Source of the DNA: BRHc4a sp049325055
Lineage (GTDB): Bacteria > Bacillota > Desulfotomaculia > Desulfotomaculales > Desulfocucumaceae
Direction: 5' to 3'
DNA: 64,000 bases
NCBI GenBank assembly: GCA_049325055.1
Contig: JBMOPB010000016.1
Coordinates: 18,034 to 82,033, forward strand
In this document: positions 49,949 to 58,525 of the stretch, in pieces
How the letters are laid out: each line of letters starts with the position of its first letter
Position numbering within the stretch: position 1 is the first letter of the stretch
Made by a program: the position numbers and the translations under genes
Notes under the pieces: model-generated
Databases searched by the model: none
Told to the model about the DNA's origin: nothing
The model's input: only the letters and a program-made list of their open reading frames with translations

Positions 49949-49993
49949 AAAAAGAAAAGCCGGAATTCAGTATTTTAAAATCACCGAATTCCG
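49949..49993 (-). terminator. Terminator downstream of the FtsA-like gene
   Basis: CGGAATTC (49961-49968) pairs with GAATTCCG (49986-49993), and the minus strand continues GGCTTTTCTTTTTT. Confidence 0.8.
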
Positions 49994-50025
49994 CCTTAAT
50001 TAATTACTGTATTACTCTTCCGTAG

Positions 50026-52071
50026 TTAACCCCCGCCCACCTCAATGACGTCCCCGTCTTCTATGGGGTCGGTATACTTGGCCTCGCGGCCGTTAAGCAA
50101 AAGCCTTATTTTGCCCCCCGACATCATTCCGGCCAGGTCAATGTTTATATGGTTGAAAATATCCACGAAAATGTAGGAAGACTTGTCATCAAGAACCATT
50201 CTTTCCTTATTTACGGTAACCACTATCCTGCTGCCGGCTGACCTAGGTTCAGGCATCTCCACGGGCGGCGCCGGCGATAGTATATTATCCTTCCTGCGGA
50301 ATTCCACCCTGTCCCCGTTGAAAAGCATTCTTTCGCCGGAAACTTCCTCACCGTTGACAAACACGTCAAAAAAGTTCAGATCCACACCCTTGTACCGGGC
50401 CAGGCTGGAAACACTCCTCATTTCCCTTATTTCAACCCTGTCCCCGTCCATTATTTCCTGGTCCCCGGACACCTGCCTCCCGTTTATATAACACGGGGGC
50501 CGCAGTTCTTCCGGCCTTCCGTCCACGTAAACGGTGACCACAGTGTATTCACCGGTGAAATCAGCCAGTCTGGCCCGGGCGTCCTCACCCCTGACCGCCT
50601 TTTTAATAATAATACGGTCGCCCTCGTTAAGCCCGGTCTTCAGCGTTCCCGGCTCACCGTTTATGTATACCTCTGCGGGCTTGCAGAGGCCGCCGTAAAC
50701 CACCTTTTTTTCACCGTTTAAGACAAATCGCAGGTCTTTCCCGTTTTTGCCCACCAGATCCCCCAGGTTATACTCTATCAGACCAAGGGCGTCAAATACG
50801 GTAAGCTCCCTGGAGTGGAAAAGCCTGTAGTCCCTGTCGTTTATGTTGATTGTGATAAAATTGTGCCCTACATTGTCCAGCGCCACCTTGGCTATCCCAA
50901 CCACCGTGACCCCTTCCGGGCCGCTGATTTCCTGGTCGTCCGCCAGGAGGTCGGATATGAACTTTCTGCCCCTCAAGCCCACCCTTTCCGGAGGAAGCCC
51001 CAGCTTTTGCGCTATCTTTTCCGTAAAAGAGGGTATCTGTCCCCCGCCACCCACACACAATACCGATTTCGGCGGCTTGTTCCCGTTCAGCTTTAATATT
51101 TCCCCGGTTATCCCGGAGGTGATGCTTTCCAGCACCGGATCCAGTATTTCCAGCGCTCCGGCGCAGCTTATGATTTGATCTATTCCCATAATATCCGTAA
51201 AGGTTATATCCTGGCCCTTTGCTATCTGCCTTTTAACAATCTCGGCAGTGTTGAAATCCATCAGCAGTCCCTGGGAAAGGGCCTCGGTAATTTCATCACC
51301 GGCCATGGGCACCATTCCATAGGCCACTATGGCCCCGTCCCTGGTAATGGCTATGTCCGAAGTCCCCGCCCCGATATCCAGCAGGGCAAGGTTTAAAAGC
51401 CTGTATGATTCAGGTATAATGGCGCTGGAAGCCGCGATGGGCTCCAGGGTAAGGCTGATGGGCTCAAGGTTGACCCTGCCAAGCACTGCGTAAAGGCTGT
51501 TGACCACGGAGTTGGGTAGAAAAGTGGCCAGCACGTCAACGCCTATTCTCTTTCCAAAATGGCTGATCAGGCTGGTGATTGTGTAATTATTAAGGTAGTA
51601 GTTAACCACCGTGTACCCTACACAGTAAAAATCCTCTTCCCTGGTATCCCCCGTTTCCTCCCTAAGCTTGTTATGGGCCTCCTTAACGGCGTCCATTTCC
51701 AGGCCACGGCAGATCATCGGGTCTATCTCGATGTCCTCCCCTATTTCCTGGTCCACGTGGGCGAAACGGGTCATGAGCGACCTTCCTGCGGCGGCAATGG
51801 CCACTTTTTTCAGCTTGAAGCCCAGTTTATTCTCCAAATCGGTTTTTACCTTCTTAACCGCATGGGTAACCTTGAATATATCATGTATCTGGCCGTCAAA
51901 TACCGCCCTGCTTTCATGCTCCGTAACGCTCTGGGCCAGTATCTTCAGCCGGGTTCCCTCAACCCCCACCACGATGCCTATTACCGACCTGGTGCCTATG
52001 TCCAGCGCGAAAATAGTGTTTTCCTCCCTGAACTGGTTTGCGGCAAGACCTTCAAACTCTCCGCCAAACAT
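50026..52071 (-). CDS. FtsA-like actin-fold ATPase with C-terminal beta-grasp repeats ending in Gly-Gly-Gly
   Basis: This 681-residue protein is much longer than a normal FtsA (about 410-430). Residues about 18-395 are an FtsA/PilM-type actin-fold ATPase: phosphate 1 FALDIGTRSVIGIVVG, a 1C-like insertion with VAIAAAGRSLMT, phosphate 2 LALLDIGAGTSDIAITRDG, and adenosine site VLCVGGGGQIPSFTEKIA. In place of the amphipathic membrane helix there are about 280 residues of repeated beta-grasp/ThiS-like modules, recognised by VNG or LNG turns and GDRVEI ends: VYINGEPGTLKTGLNEGDRI, CYINGRQVSGDQEIMDGDRV, VFVNGEEVSGERMLFNGDRV and LLNGREAKYTDPIEDGDVIE. The last three residues are GGG. The role is unknown; a scaffold at the cell envelope is one inference. 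No ftsZ is nearby. The start has GGGGAG, and a promoter lies upstream. Confidence 0.82.
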   Translation of the reverse strand: MFGGEFEGLAANQFREENTIFALDIGTRSVIGIVVGVEGTRLKILAQSVTEHESRAVFDGQIHDIFKVTHAVKKVKTDLENKLGFKLKKVAIAAAGRSLMTRFAHVDQEIGEDIEIDPMICRGLEMDAVKEAHNKLREETGDTREEDFYCVGYTVVNYYLNNYTITSLISHFGKRIGVDVLATFLPNSVVNSLYAVLGRVNLEPISLTLEPIAASSAIIPESYRLLNLALLDIGAGTSDIAITRDGAIVAYGMVPMAGDEITEALSQGLLMDFNTAEIVKRQIAKGQDITFTDIMGIDQIISCAGALEILDPVLESITSGITGEILKLNGNKPPKSVLCVGGGGQIPSFTEKIAQKLGLPPERVGLRGRKFISDLLADDQEISGPEGVTVVGIAKVALDNVGHNFITININDRDYRLFHSRELTVFDALGLIEYNLGDLVGKNGKDLRFVLNGEKKVVYGGLCKPAEVYINGEPGTLKTGLNEGDRIIIKKAVRGEDARARLADFTGEYTVVTVYVDGRPEELRPPCYINGRQVSGDQEIMDGDRVEIREMRSVSSLARYKGVDLNFFDVFVNGEEVSGERMLFNGDRVEFRRKDNILSPAPPVEMPEPRSAGSRIVVTVNKERMVLDDKSSYIFVDIFNHINIDLAGMMSGGKIRLLLNGREAKYTDPIEDGDVIEVGGG

Positions 52072-52095
52072 GGCAACACTCCCCGTAATAATTGT

Positions 52096-52123
52096 ATATT
52101 ATGTTGAAAATTCGCTGAAGCAA
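52096..52123 (-). promoter_or_regulatory. Promoter of the FtsA-like gene
   Basis: TTGCTT (52118-52123) and TAATAT (52096-52101) lie 16 bases apart on the minus strand, about 25 bases before the ATG. The spacing and AT-richness are good; the -35 is weak. Confidence 0.45.
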
Positions 52124-52309
52124 CACAATTACCCTTTTTTTAGCGTATAAAAACATATTCTTCTATACTTAGTCATCCTTCCTTCTGCAGGGATTTAATT
52201 GCTAATCACCGCGGGAATTTTTTGGCTAAATGTTTAAGTACGTTCCAGGCACCGGGGGAATATCATGTTACCATAAATAACATTCTGAATTCACCGGGAG
52301 GCTGCGGTA

Positions 52310-52957
52310 ATGTCAACTGAAGGTATAAGCGCCCAAATAGTGGAAAAGAAAATTGAACAGAACGGCATAGACATAGTCTATCCCCAGGTAACAGGGCTAC
52401 CGGATGAAGACGTTCAGGAAAAGGTAAACCGAGCCGTCGAAGAGCGTGTATATGCCTTGATCGCCGCGCAGCGCGTGTGGCCGGATTCAGCCGGGCTAAA
52501 AATAAGTGAAATGACAGGAACATACAAAATCGAGGCAAACAAAAACGGCATCCTGAGCGTAAGGCTTGAAAACTATATTTTTCCGGAACATGCCGCCCAC
52601 GGCCTGACCATGGTGAAATCCGTCACCGTGGACCTGGAAACCGGAAAAGTATATACCCTGAGGGACCTATTCCTGAGGGGCACCGATTACATCATTGTTT
52701 TAAACCAAATGATAAGACAGCAGTTCAAGGAAAGGGACATTCCAATGATCAACGGATTTAGGGGGATTACCGTCAATCAGGACTACTATCTTACCCCCAA
52801 AAACCTGGTCATCTATTTCCAGACCTATGAATACACCCCTTACTATGTTGGCATACCCGAATTCGAAATACCCTACCGTACAATTATCAACTACATTGAC
52901 CCGGAAGGCCCGATTGGAAGGCTGTTGTCGGACAGAAGTGAAAAGGCCGGGAATTAA
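52310..52957 (+). CDS. DUF3298/DUF4163 domain protein
   Basis: This 215-residue protein without signal peptide or membrane helix has an N-terminal DUF4163-like part (VEKKIEQNGIDIVYPQVTGL) and a DUF3298 part (SVTVDLETGKVYTLRDLFLRGTDY, then YLTPKNLVIYFQTYEYTPYYVGIPEFEIPY). These domains occur in the extracellular parts of RsiV-type anti-sigma factors and PdaC-type envelope proteins. Here they stand alone and apparently inside the cell, which is odd for the family. GGGAGG lies eight bases before the ATG. It converges with the S-layer gene, its stop lying inside the shared hairpin. Confidence 0.8.
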   Translation: MSTEGISAQIVEKKIEQNGIDIVYPQVTGLPDEDVQEKVNRAVEERVYALIAAQRVWPDSAGLKISEMTGTYKIEANKNGILSVRLENYIFPEHAAHGLTMVKSVTVDLETGKVYTLRDLFLRGTDYIIVLNQMIRQQFKERDIPMINGFRGITVNQDYYLTPKNLVIYFQTYEYTPYYVGIPEFEIPYRTIINYIDPEGPIGRLLSDRSEKAGN

Positions 52958-52965
52958 TCCCGGCC
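52941..52965 (-). terminator. Terminator of the S-layer gene, overlapping the converging gene's stop
   Basis: GGCCGGG (52945-52951) pairs with CCCGGCC (52959-52965), with TTTT following on minus. The TAA of the DUF3298 gene is in the loop. Confidence 0.7.
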
Positions 52966-52980
52966 CAACCTGTCCTTACC

Positions 52981-54105
52981 TCAAAGTATATCAATACTTG
53001 TTACTTTTTCATCGTCATCCAGGGTCAGTTCCACATCCATCCCGTCCTCTATATCATCCAGGTCCCGGGAGTGCCCGTTTTCGCGAACCTCCACATCGTG
53101 ATCCAGGTAATATGTCTCTTCGTCGCCGTCGCTCTCCCTTATTTTTATTTTTTTTGTCCCGGTGGTCCGGATGTAAGTGACTTCTCCCCTTGCGGTTGAG
53201 GTCCCGTAAATATCAATTCGGGTAACCTCGCCGTCATCAAGGGTTAACTTTACATCCATCCCAACTTCCACGTCGTCCAGATCCCTCCAGGATCCATCTT
53301 CCCTGACCGTCACGTAATCGTCTAAGTAGTAGGTCTTTTCATCTCCGTCTTTCTCTCTAATCTCGATCTTTTTAGTTCCAGTCCTCCGGATGTCAGTAAC
53401 CTCACCCTCCGCATAGTAAGTATGCGAAATTTCTCCTATGTCAATCCTGGTTACATCGCCCCTGCTGTTCAGGGTCAATTTTACACCCATGCCGCTGACA
53501 ATGTAGTACAGGCTGCGGACTTCACCATTATCATGCACAGTTACGCCGTCCGCCAGATCATACGCCCTTTCGTCGCCGTCGCTTTCCTTAATTTCAATAT
53601 ATCTGTTGCTTCCGGTAGCCTGCAGGTGAGTAACCTCGCCTTCAGCATCAGAGGAGGTATCGGATTCATCCAGTATATCTATCCTGGTTACGTATCCGGA
53701 TCCGTTCAGGGTCAGCCTGACTTCCATTCCTTCCCTGACATCGTCCAGGTTCCGCCTGGAACCGTATTCCCTAACCGTCACATCGTCATCCAGATCGTAG
53801 GTCTTTAAATCCCCGTTTCTTTTCTCAATCCTGATCCTGTCGGTCCCCGAGGTGGTAAGATAGTCGACCTCACCCTCCACGGTGGATTCGTCTTCAGTAA
53901 TATCAATCCTGGTCACCCGGCGGTCGTCATCCAGTGTAAGCCTGACCCTCATTCCCTCCTCCACGTCTCCCAGGTCCCGGCTGAAACCGTCCTCCCTGAC
54001 CGTAAAGCTGTTCGCCAGGTAGTAGGTGTGTGTGTCACCGTCAACGTCCTTTATGATAATCTTTTTTGTTCCCGAAGTTCTAATGTCTTCAACTCTTCCC
54101 TCCGT
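52981..54105 (-). repeat. Five coding tandem repeats (about 70-78 codons each) in the S-layer gene
   Basis: Repeat units of 74, 78, 78, 74 and 70 codons lie end to end. Each has a conserved pair GTKKI-type strand and GDxxTYYL, a TVRED turn, RDLDDVEEGM, and LTLDD with VTRIDI. The two last units are the most alike at DNA level. The array is a likely hotspot for unit gain or loss by recombination. Confidence 0.85.
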
Positions 54106-55458
54106 GTCGTCACCGGAATCCCTGCTGATCCTGATTTCCTTGACATAATCATTGTCATCCAGGGTAAGTTCAACATCATCGCCAACCTCAATGTCATACA
54201 TATCCGCACGGTCACCTTCACTGTCCAGCACCCTGACGCTCCGGCTTAAATTAAAATCGATAAGCCGGCTGTCATCATCTTCAACGGTGATAAATGACCC
54301 GGTGAATTGACCTACCTCGCCGAAGACTTTGCGGGCACCGTCCAGAATGCGTACCGCCCTTACCGCCGATCCTGATTTCTCCAGATCAACGTAATCTCCT
54401 CTCCTCAATGACCCGTAACTGCTGGAAAAACCGCTCTTGAAAAAGGACACCCCGGCCGTCCGGATTTGTTCCACCGTGCCGTGGTCATAGCGTACGGTAA
54501 AATAATCCCAGTACTTATTTGCAACGTATCCCCTTCTCCCCCCGGAGTATGTGTTTCCGCCGCTTTGTCCCCCTGTATCCCGTTCAATTGAGTCCGGTAA
54601 GTCCGGGTAGGCAATGATGACGCACCTGCCTGACTGGTTGATAGATAACTTCACACTCTCCCCCGCCACTATATCATATAAATTTGACTTCCTGCCCTGG
54701 CGAAACACTATGTATGTACTGTCAAGTTCATAGGTATTTATGCCGTACGGCAGCTCTACGTTAATTTTTTGCTGAACCCATTCGACGCTTTTAATCTTTC
54801 CGGTCACCTGCCTGCCGTACAAAGGGCTGATTTTTCCGCCGTCAATCATCCGCACCAGTATGGTGGCCATCTCGGCCCTGGTCAAAGGCTTTGACGGAGC
54901 AAACAGATTACCCGGCAGTCCCTTAATGATCCCGGCCTCAACCACTCCGGCCAGCATTCCTCTACTGGAACCAGGGATCAGGTACAGGTCACTAAAGTTC
55001 AGTCCGGGGGCACTGCCGGTCAAGTTCAGCGCCCGGGCAAGCCATTGGGCTATTTCCATGCGGGAAACCGGTTCATTGAACTTCAGGCCGGGAATTGCTT
55101 CCCTGCCAATCAACTGCTTATTTGCAGCCAGGGCAACATATCCCCTGAAACTGACAAGAAGGTCGGCCGGAAATCTAATCCCGGCTGTGGGAACGCCGTC
55201 CACCTGCTTGTCCCAGCCAAGGCTGCGTCCAATTACCACCAGGGCCTCAGCCCTTGTGAGATTCCGGTCCGGCATAAAAAGGTTGCCCGGGTAACCGTAC
55301 ATAAACTGATAAGTTCTGCATTGGGTTATTGTTTCGGCTGCCCAGTGGTTTTCAACATCGGCAAATTCAACCGGCTCCCCGGCGGCCGCCGGTGCGCGGC
55401 TAAGGGTGAATAATGCAAGAACCATCAGCAGACGGAGTAAAAACATCTTTTCTTTCAT
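52981..55458 (-). CDS. S-layer homology protein with acidic tandem repeats
   Basis: This is an 825-residue secreted wall protein. The start ATG at 55458 is followed by a signal peptide (MKEKMFLLRLLMVLALFTL, cut after APAAA). Three SLH modules follow (about 30-230): FADVENHWAAETITQCR, NLTRAEALVVIGRSLGW, EPVSRMEIAQWLARAL and PLTRAEMATILVRMIDGG. These bind wall polymers. A middle region with Gly/Ser/Arg-rich GGQSGGNTYSGGRRGY leads to one degenerate and five clear tandem repeats of about 70-78 residues up to the C-terminus. Each repeat reads EGEV...GTKKIEIREKDGDEKTYYL...TVRED...DLDDVEEGM.V.LTLDD..VTRIDI and is strongly acidic. A role as surface or metal-binding protein is inferred. Strong promoter upstream. 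Confidence 0.88.
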   Translation of the reverse strand: MKEKMFLLRLLMVLALFTLSRAPAAAGEPVEFADVENHWAAETITQCRTYQFMYGYPGNLFMPDRNLTRAEALVVIGRSLGWDKQVDGVPTAGIRFPADLLVSFRGYVALAANKQLIGREAIPGLKFNEPVSRMEIAQWLARALNLTGSAPGLNFSDLYLIPGSSRGMLAGVVEAGIIKGLPGNLFAPSKPLTRAEMATILVRMIDGGKISPLYGRQVTGKIKSVEWVQQKINVELPYGINTYELDSTYIVFRQGRKSNLYDIVAGESVKLSINQSGRCVIIAYPDLPDSIERDTGGQSGGNTYSGGRRGYVANKYWDYFTVRYDHGTVEQIRTAGVSFFKSGFSSSYGSLRRGDYVDLEKSGSAVRAVRILDGARKVFGEVGQFTGSFITVEDDDSRLIDFNLSRSVRVLDSEGDRADMYDIEVGDDVELTLDDNDYVKEIRISRDSGDDTEGRVEDIRTSGTKKIIIKDVDGDTHTYYLANSFTVREDGFSRDLGDVEEGMRVRLTLDDDRRVTRIDITEDESTVEGEVDYLTTSGTDRIRIEKRNGDLKTYDLDDDVTVREYGSRRNLDDVREGMEVRLTLNGSGYVTRIDILDESDTSSDAEGEVTHLQATGSNRYIEIKESDGDERAYDLADGVTVHDNGEVRSLYYIVSGMGVKLTLNSRGDVTRIDIGEISHTYYAEGEVTDIRRTGTKKIEIREKDGDEKTYYLDDYVTVREDGSWRDLDDVEVGMDVKLTLDDGEVTRIDIYGTSTARGEVTYIRTTGTKKIKIRESDGDEETYYLDHDVEVRENGHSRDLDDIEDGMDVELTLDDDEKVTSIDIL

Positions 55459-55509
55459 AAGAAAGAACCCCACTTTCAAAAAAAGAAGTCAGCCGCCGGT
55501 CTTCCCGGT

Positions 55510-55560
55510 TATACACGTCTTACGCTGACGGTGTATTATCTTATAAAATAAAGACGTCAA
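55510..55560 (-). promoter_or_regulatory. Sigma-A-type promoter of the S-layer gene with 5' stem-loop
   Basis: TTGACG (55555-55560) and TAATAC (55533-55538) are 16 bases apart on minus. Right after the -10 a stem ATACA-C-CGTC / GACG-TGTAT (one bulge) covers about 55510-55537, overlapping the start site. It may be an operator or a stabilising 5' stem. The -35 is a near-perfect consensus. Confidence 0.65.
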
Positions 55561-55589
55561 ACAGTCTGCATTTGTTTCTTTGATTAATG

Positions 55590-55687
55590 TCATAATTCGA
55601 TATATTACCTTTAATTCCTTTTTAATCCTTCAAGACACGATCGGTTGCCGGAGGGTGAAGATCCCGAAGTGCGACTGCCTGTCGCAC
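55590..55687 (-). other. Far-upstream region of the S-layer promoter
   Basis: A perfect hairpin GTGCGAC / GTCGCAC (55669-55687) and, on minus, the phased AAGGATT, AAGGAATT and AAAGG units (about 55609-55632), then TCGAATTATG, stand between the lut terminator and the S-layer promoter. They are upstream of the promoter and so are candidate activator sites rather than a leader. The remaining bases show nothing else. Confidence 0.45.
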
Positions 55688-55689
55688 AA

Positions 55690-55715
55690 ACAAAACCCCT
55701 CTATAAAGAGGGGTT
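55690..55715 (-). terminator. Terminator of the lactate utilisation operon
   Basis: AACCCCTCT (55694-55702) and AGAGGGGTT (55707-55715) form a perfect stem, followed on minus by TTTGTTTG. It is 52 bases after the stop of the LutB-like gene. Confidence 0.82.
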
Positions 55716-55766
55716 GATAATTGATTTTCCCGGCCTGAGGTTTCTATTATGGATATAATTGGCCCG

Positions 55767-57908
55767 TCATGTTTTTACACGGTCGGCTATAAGCTCGGCG
55801 GTGTGCGCCACCCTGATGTCTTTGTGTCCCCTTGAGTCAAGGCCCCCTGATATCTGCAGGAGGCATCCGGGGCAGTCGGTGGCCACAATTTTGGATCCGG
55901 TTTCAAGTATATCCTTCACCTTGGCCTCCAGTATGGGTCCGGATATCTCGGGGAAGCGGGCCGAGTAAGACCCGCCGAACCCGCAGCAGCGGTCGGGCCA
56001 CTTCATTTCCTTAATATTGTAGCCCATCCCCGACAGCAGTTCCCTGGGCTCGGCATGGACCCCAAGCTTACGCTTCAAGTGGCAGGAGTCGTGGTAGGTT
56101 ATTTTCTCCTGTCCAGCTGCGGCGCCGTCTATTTTTGGCCCGTACATGGTCATGAAAGATGAAAAATCAATGACTTTGTCAGCCATTTTCTTCGCCCGTT
56201 CCGCCCACCTGGCGTCATTCTCCAGCAGTTTCGGGTACTCATGTTTTAAAAATGAAGCACAGGTGGGGCAGGCCGTTACAATGTGCCGGCAGTCATACCC
56301 GAAGGCCTCTATATTCTGTTTGGCCAGGGCGGCGGAGGCATCCGGGGAGCCCAGGTATGAAGCCGGAAGCCCGCAGCACGACTGGCCTAGAGGAAACTCC
56401 ACCCGGTAGCCGGATCCCGCAATGCCCTTACATGCCGCCTCACCTATCCCGGGGTATGCAAAATCAATAAGACAGCCGGCAAAGAAGCCCACACTTCCTT
56501 TAGCCGATCCGGGCTGGGGTAGATTCCCGGCCATAGACCTGAATGGCCTTTCGGCAATGGCAGGAAGCGTCCTGCCCTGGGTTGCACCAGCCAGGAATAG
56601 GGGTAGGTGCCGCACCCGGGCACCTTCTCCCACAAAAGGCTTCTGGGCCAGGGACGCCGCCTTTATCAGCCCGTGGAAAAGAGAGCGGCTGGGAAGAACC
56701 GTTTCCAGGAGGAATTTAAGCCCCCCGCCCAGTCCCTGCTCCTTTACCAGCCTGTTCCGCAGCTCCCTGATGAGGTCCGGAATATCTATGCCCGCCGGGC
56801 AAAAAACCTTGCAGCGCTCGCACCCCAGGCAAAGCGACTGAATATCCTTGGCCTTTTCAAAGCCGTGGAGAAAAGCGGTAAGTATTGTGCCAATCCCTCC
56901 GGTGTAAACATGTCCGTATACGTGCCCTCCCACCAGTTGAAACACCGGGCAGACATTCAGGCAGGAAGCGCACCTTATACAGTGCAGCGCCCTGTTGAAA
57001 ACAGGATCGGAGGCCATCCTGGTCCTCCCGTTATCCAGAATGACTATGTGCATCTCCTTCTTAACGGGGTTTCCGTCACGGTCGCAGGCCGGCACAGGGC
57101 CGGTTATCATGGTGACGTAACTGGTCAGGTGCTGGCCGGTGGCGCTCCTGGGCAGGGCCTCCAGAATGGGGGCCACGTCATCCATGGTGGGCACGATTTT
57201 ATCCACACCCATCACCACCACGTGCAGGGGCGGCAATGTTGTTGTCAGTCGGCCGTTCCCCTCGTTGGTCACCATTACAATTGTTCCGGTTTCGGCTACA
57301 GCTATGTTGGCCCCGGATATGCCCATGTCGGCCTCCAGGAATTTCTGTCTCAGCTCCAGCCTCGCAACATTCACCAGCACCGGAATGTCGGAGCTGAGGT
57401 CCTTGCCTGTCTCAACGGAGAAGACATCTGCCACCTCATCCCTGGTCATGTGTATGGCCGGCATCACCATGTGGGAGGGCTTCTGCCCGGACAGCTGTAA
57501 AATCCACTCGCCGAGGTCGGTTTCCATAACCCCTATGCCAGCCTCTTTAATATACTGGTTCAGGTGAATTTCTTCCGTAGTCATGGACTTTGACTTTACA
57601 ATGGACTTAACCTCCCTGGCCCGTGCCAGGTTAATTATATATTCCCTGGCCTCGCCGGGTGTTGAGGCCCTGTGCACCACAATGCCCATTTTTTTAGCGG
57701 CGGCGGTAAATCTGCACACCAGATCTTCCATATGCTGAACCGAGTTCTTTTTCATCCGTGATATGTTTTCCCTTATCAAGGAAAAATCCTTACCCCGGTA
57801 GATGTTTTCCCTGGAAACAAGATAGGCGTCGGCAAAATTACCCATTGCCCTGCGTAAGTTTGGATTGCCAAGGGCAGAGTCAATCTGCATTCTCAAACGT
57901 TCACTCAC
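55767..57908 (-). CDS. LutB-LutA-type fused Fe-S protein of lactate oxidation
   Basis: This 713-residue fusion combines an N-terminal LUD domain (about 60-300, AEADMGISGANIAVAETGTIVMVTNEG-like core), a 2[4Fe-4S] module (CIRCASCLNVCPVF and CLGCERCKVFCPAG, about 310-370), and a C-terminal pair of CCG heterodisulfide-reductase-like domains. The CCG motifs are SCCGLPASYLG and RCCGFGGSYSARFPE, with CPTCASF and DSCHLKRKLG. In Bacillus these parts are two proteins (LutB and LutA). The fusion passes electrons from lactate oxidation to a soluble or quinone carrier. It overlaps lutC by 4 bases. The longer order is typical of anaerobic lactate oxidisers. Confidence 0.9.
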   Translation of the reverse strand: MSERLRMQIDSALGNPNLRRAMGNFADAYLVSRENIYRGKDFSLIRENISRMKKNSVQHMEDLVCRFTAAAKKMGIVVHRASTPGEAREYIINLARAREVKSIVKSKSMTTEEIHLNQYIKEAGIGVMETDLGEWILQLSGQKPSHMVMPAIHMTRDEVADVFSVETGKDLSSDIPVLVNVARLELRQKFLEADMGISGANIAVAETGTIVMVTNEGNGRLTTTLPPLHVVVMGVDKIVPTMDDVAPILEALPRSATGQHLTSYVTMITGPVPACDRDGNPVKKEMHIVILDNGRTRMASDPVFNRALHCIRCASCLNVCPVFQLVGGHVYGHVYTGGIGTILTAFLHGFEKAKDIQSLCLGCERCKVFCPAGIDIPDLIRELRNRLVKEQGLGGGLKFLLETVLPSRSLFHGLIKAASLAQKPFVGEGARVRHLPLFLAGATQGRTLPAIAERPFRSMAGNLPQPGSAKGSVGFFAGCLIDFAYPGIGEAACKGIAGSGYRVEFPLGQSCCGLPASYLGSPDASAALAKQNIEAFGYDCRHIVTACPTCASFLKHEYPKLLENDARWAERAKKMADKVIDFSSFMTMYGPKIDGAAAGQEKITYHDSCHLKRKLGVHAEPRELLSGMGYNIKEMKWPDRCCGFGGSYSARFPEISGPILEAKVKDILETGSKIVATDCPGCLLQISGGLDSRGHKDIRVAHTAELIADRVKT

Positions 57909-58516
57909 TCACTGCCACCCCCGGTTTCATCCACAAGAATCACGTACAGTTTTGCCGGCCCGTGAACCCCTATGGTCAGTACCCGCTCAATATCCGCAGT
58001 TCTGCTGGGGCCGGTGATGAAGGACAGGTACCCGGGCGGGCGGCCGCCGGCGCATATCATTTTTATTGCTTCCCCGGGAGTGGCAACGATATTTCTTGCC
58101 GGTACCAGCGCAACATGAACGGGAGGCAGTGTGGAAACCAGCCTGTTTCCCATGGATGTGCAGTCTCCGGCCAGTGATCCCGTTTCGGCCACACCGGCAA
58201 ACATCTCGGACAGGCCCATATCGGCATCCTCCGCATGTCTTCTCAAATCACCAAAGTACAAACTGACCCCGTTGCCGGGATCAGAAACGGCCTGGCCACG
58301 AACCACCTTCAATGGGGATTCCTCCTCCATGCGCTCCACGCAATTTATCACCATGCCGGTGGGATCGGCCACTATTTTTGCCACCTTCTCCTCCCGGATA
58401 ATCTGCGTGAGCGCCGCGGCCGCCCCTTCATGGCCAGAAACCCTTATTACCCTGGTGGAAACGGCCTCGGCCCTCTCTTTAAACAAATTATAGAGATCTG
58501 ACGTACCGTTTTCCAT
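57905..58516 (-). CDS. lutC: LutC-type LUD domain protein
   Basis: This 203-residue LUD domain protein is the third lactate-utilisation subunit. Sequence: FAGVAETGSLAGDCTSMGNRLVSTLPPVHVALVPARNIVATPGEAI, and the C-terminal YLSFITGPSRTADIERVLTIGVHGPAKLYVILVD. The conserved GPSRTADIE is the LutC family mark. It is translationally coupled to the LutB-LutA-type gene. AGGTGAACGG precedes the ATG. Confidence 0.93.
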   Translation of the reverse strand: MENGTSDLYNLFKERAEAVSTRVIRVSGHEGAAAALTQIIREEKVAKIVADPTGMVINCVERMEEESPLKVVRGQAVSDPGNGVSLYFGDLRRHAEDADMGLSEMFAGVAETGSLAGDCTSMGNRLVSTLPPVHVALVPARNIVATPGEAIKMICAGGRPPGYLSFITGPSRTADIERVLTIGVHGPAKLYVILVDETGGGSE

Positions 58517-58525
58517 TTAAGCCGT

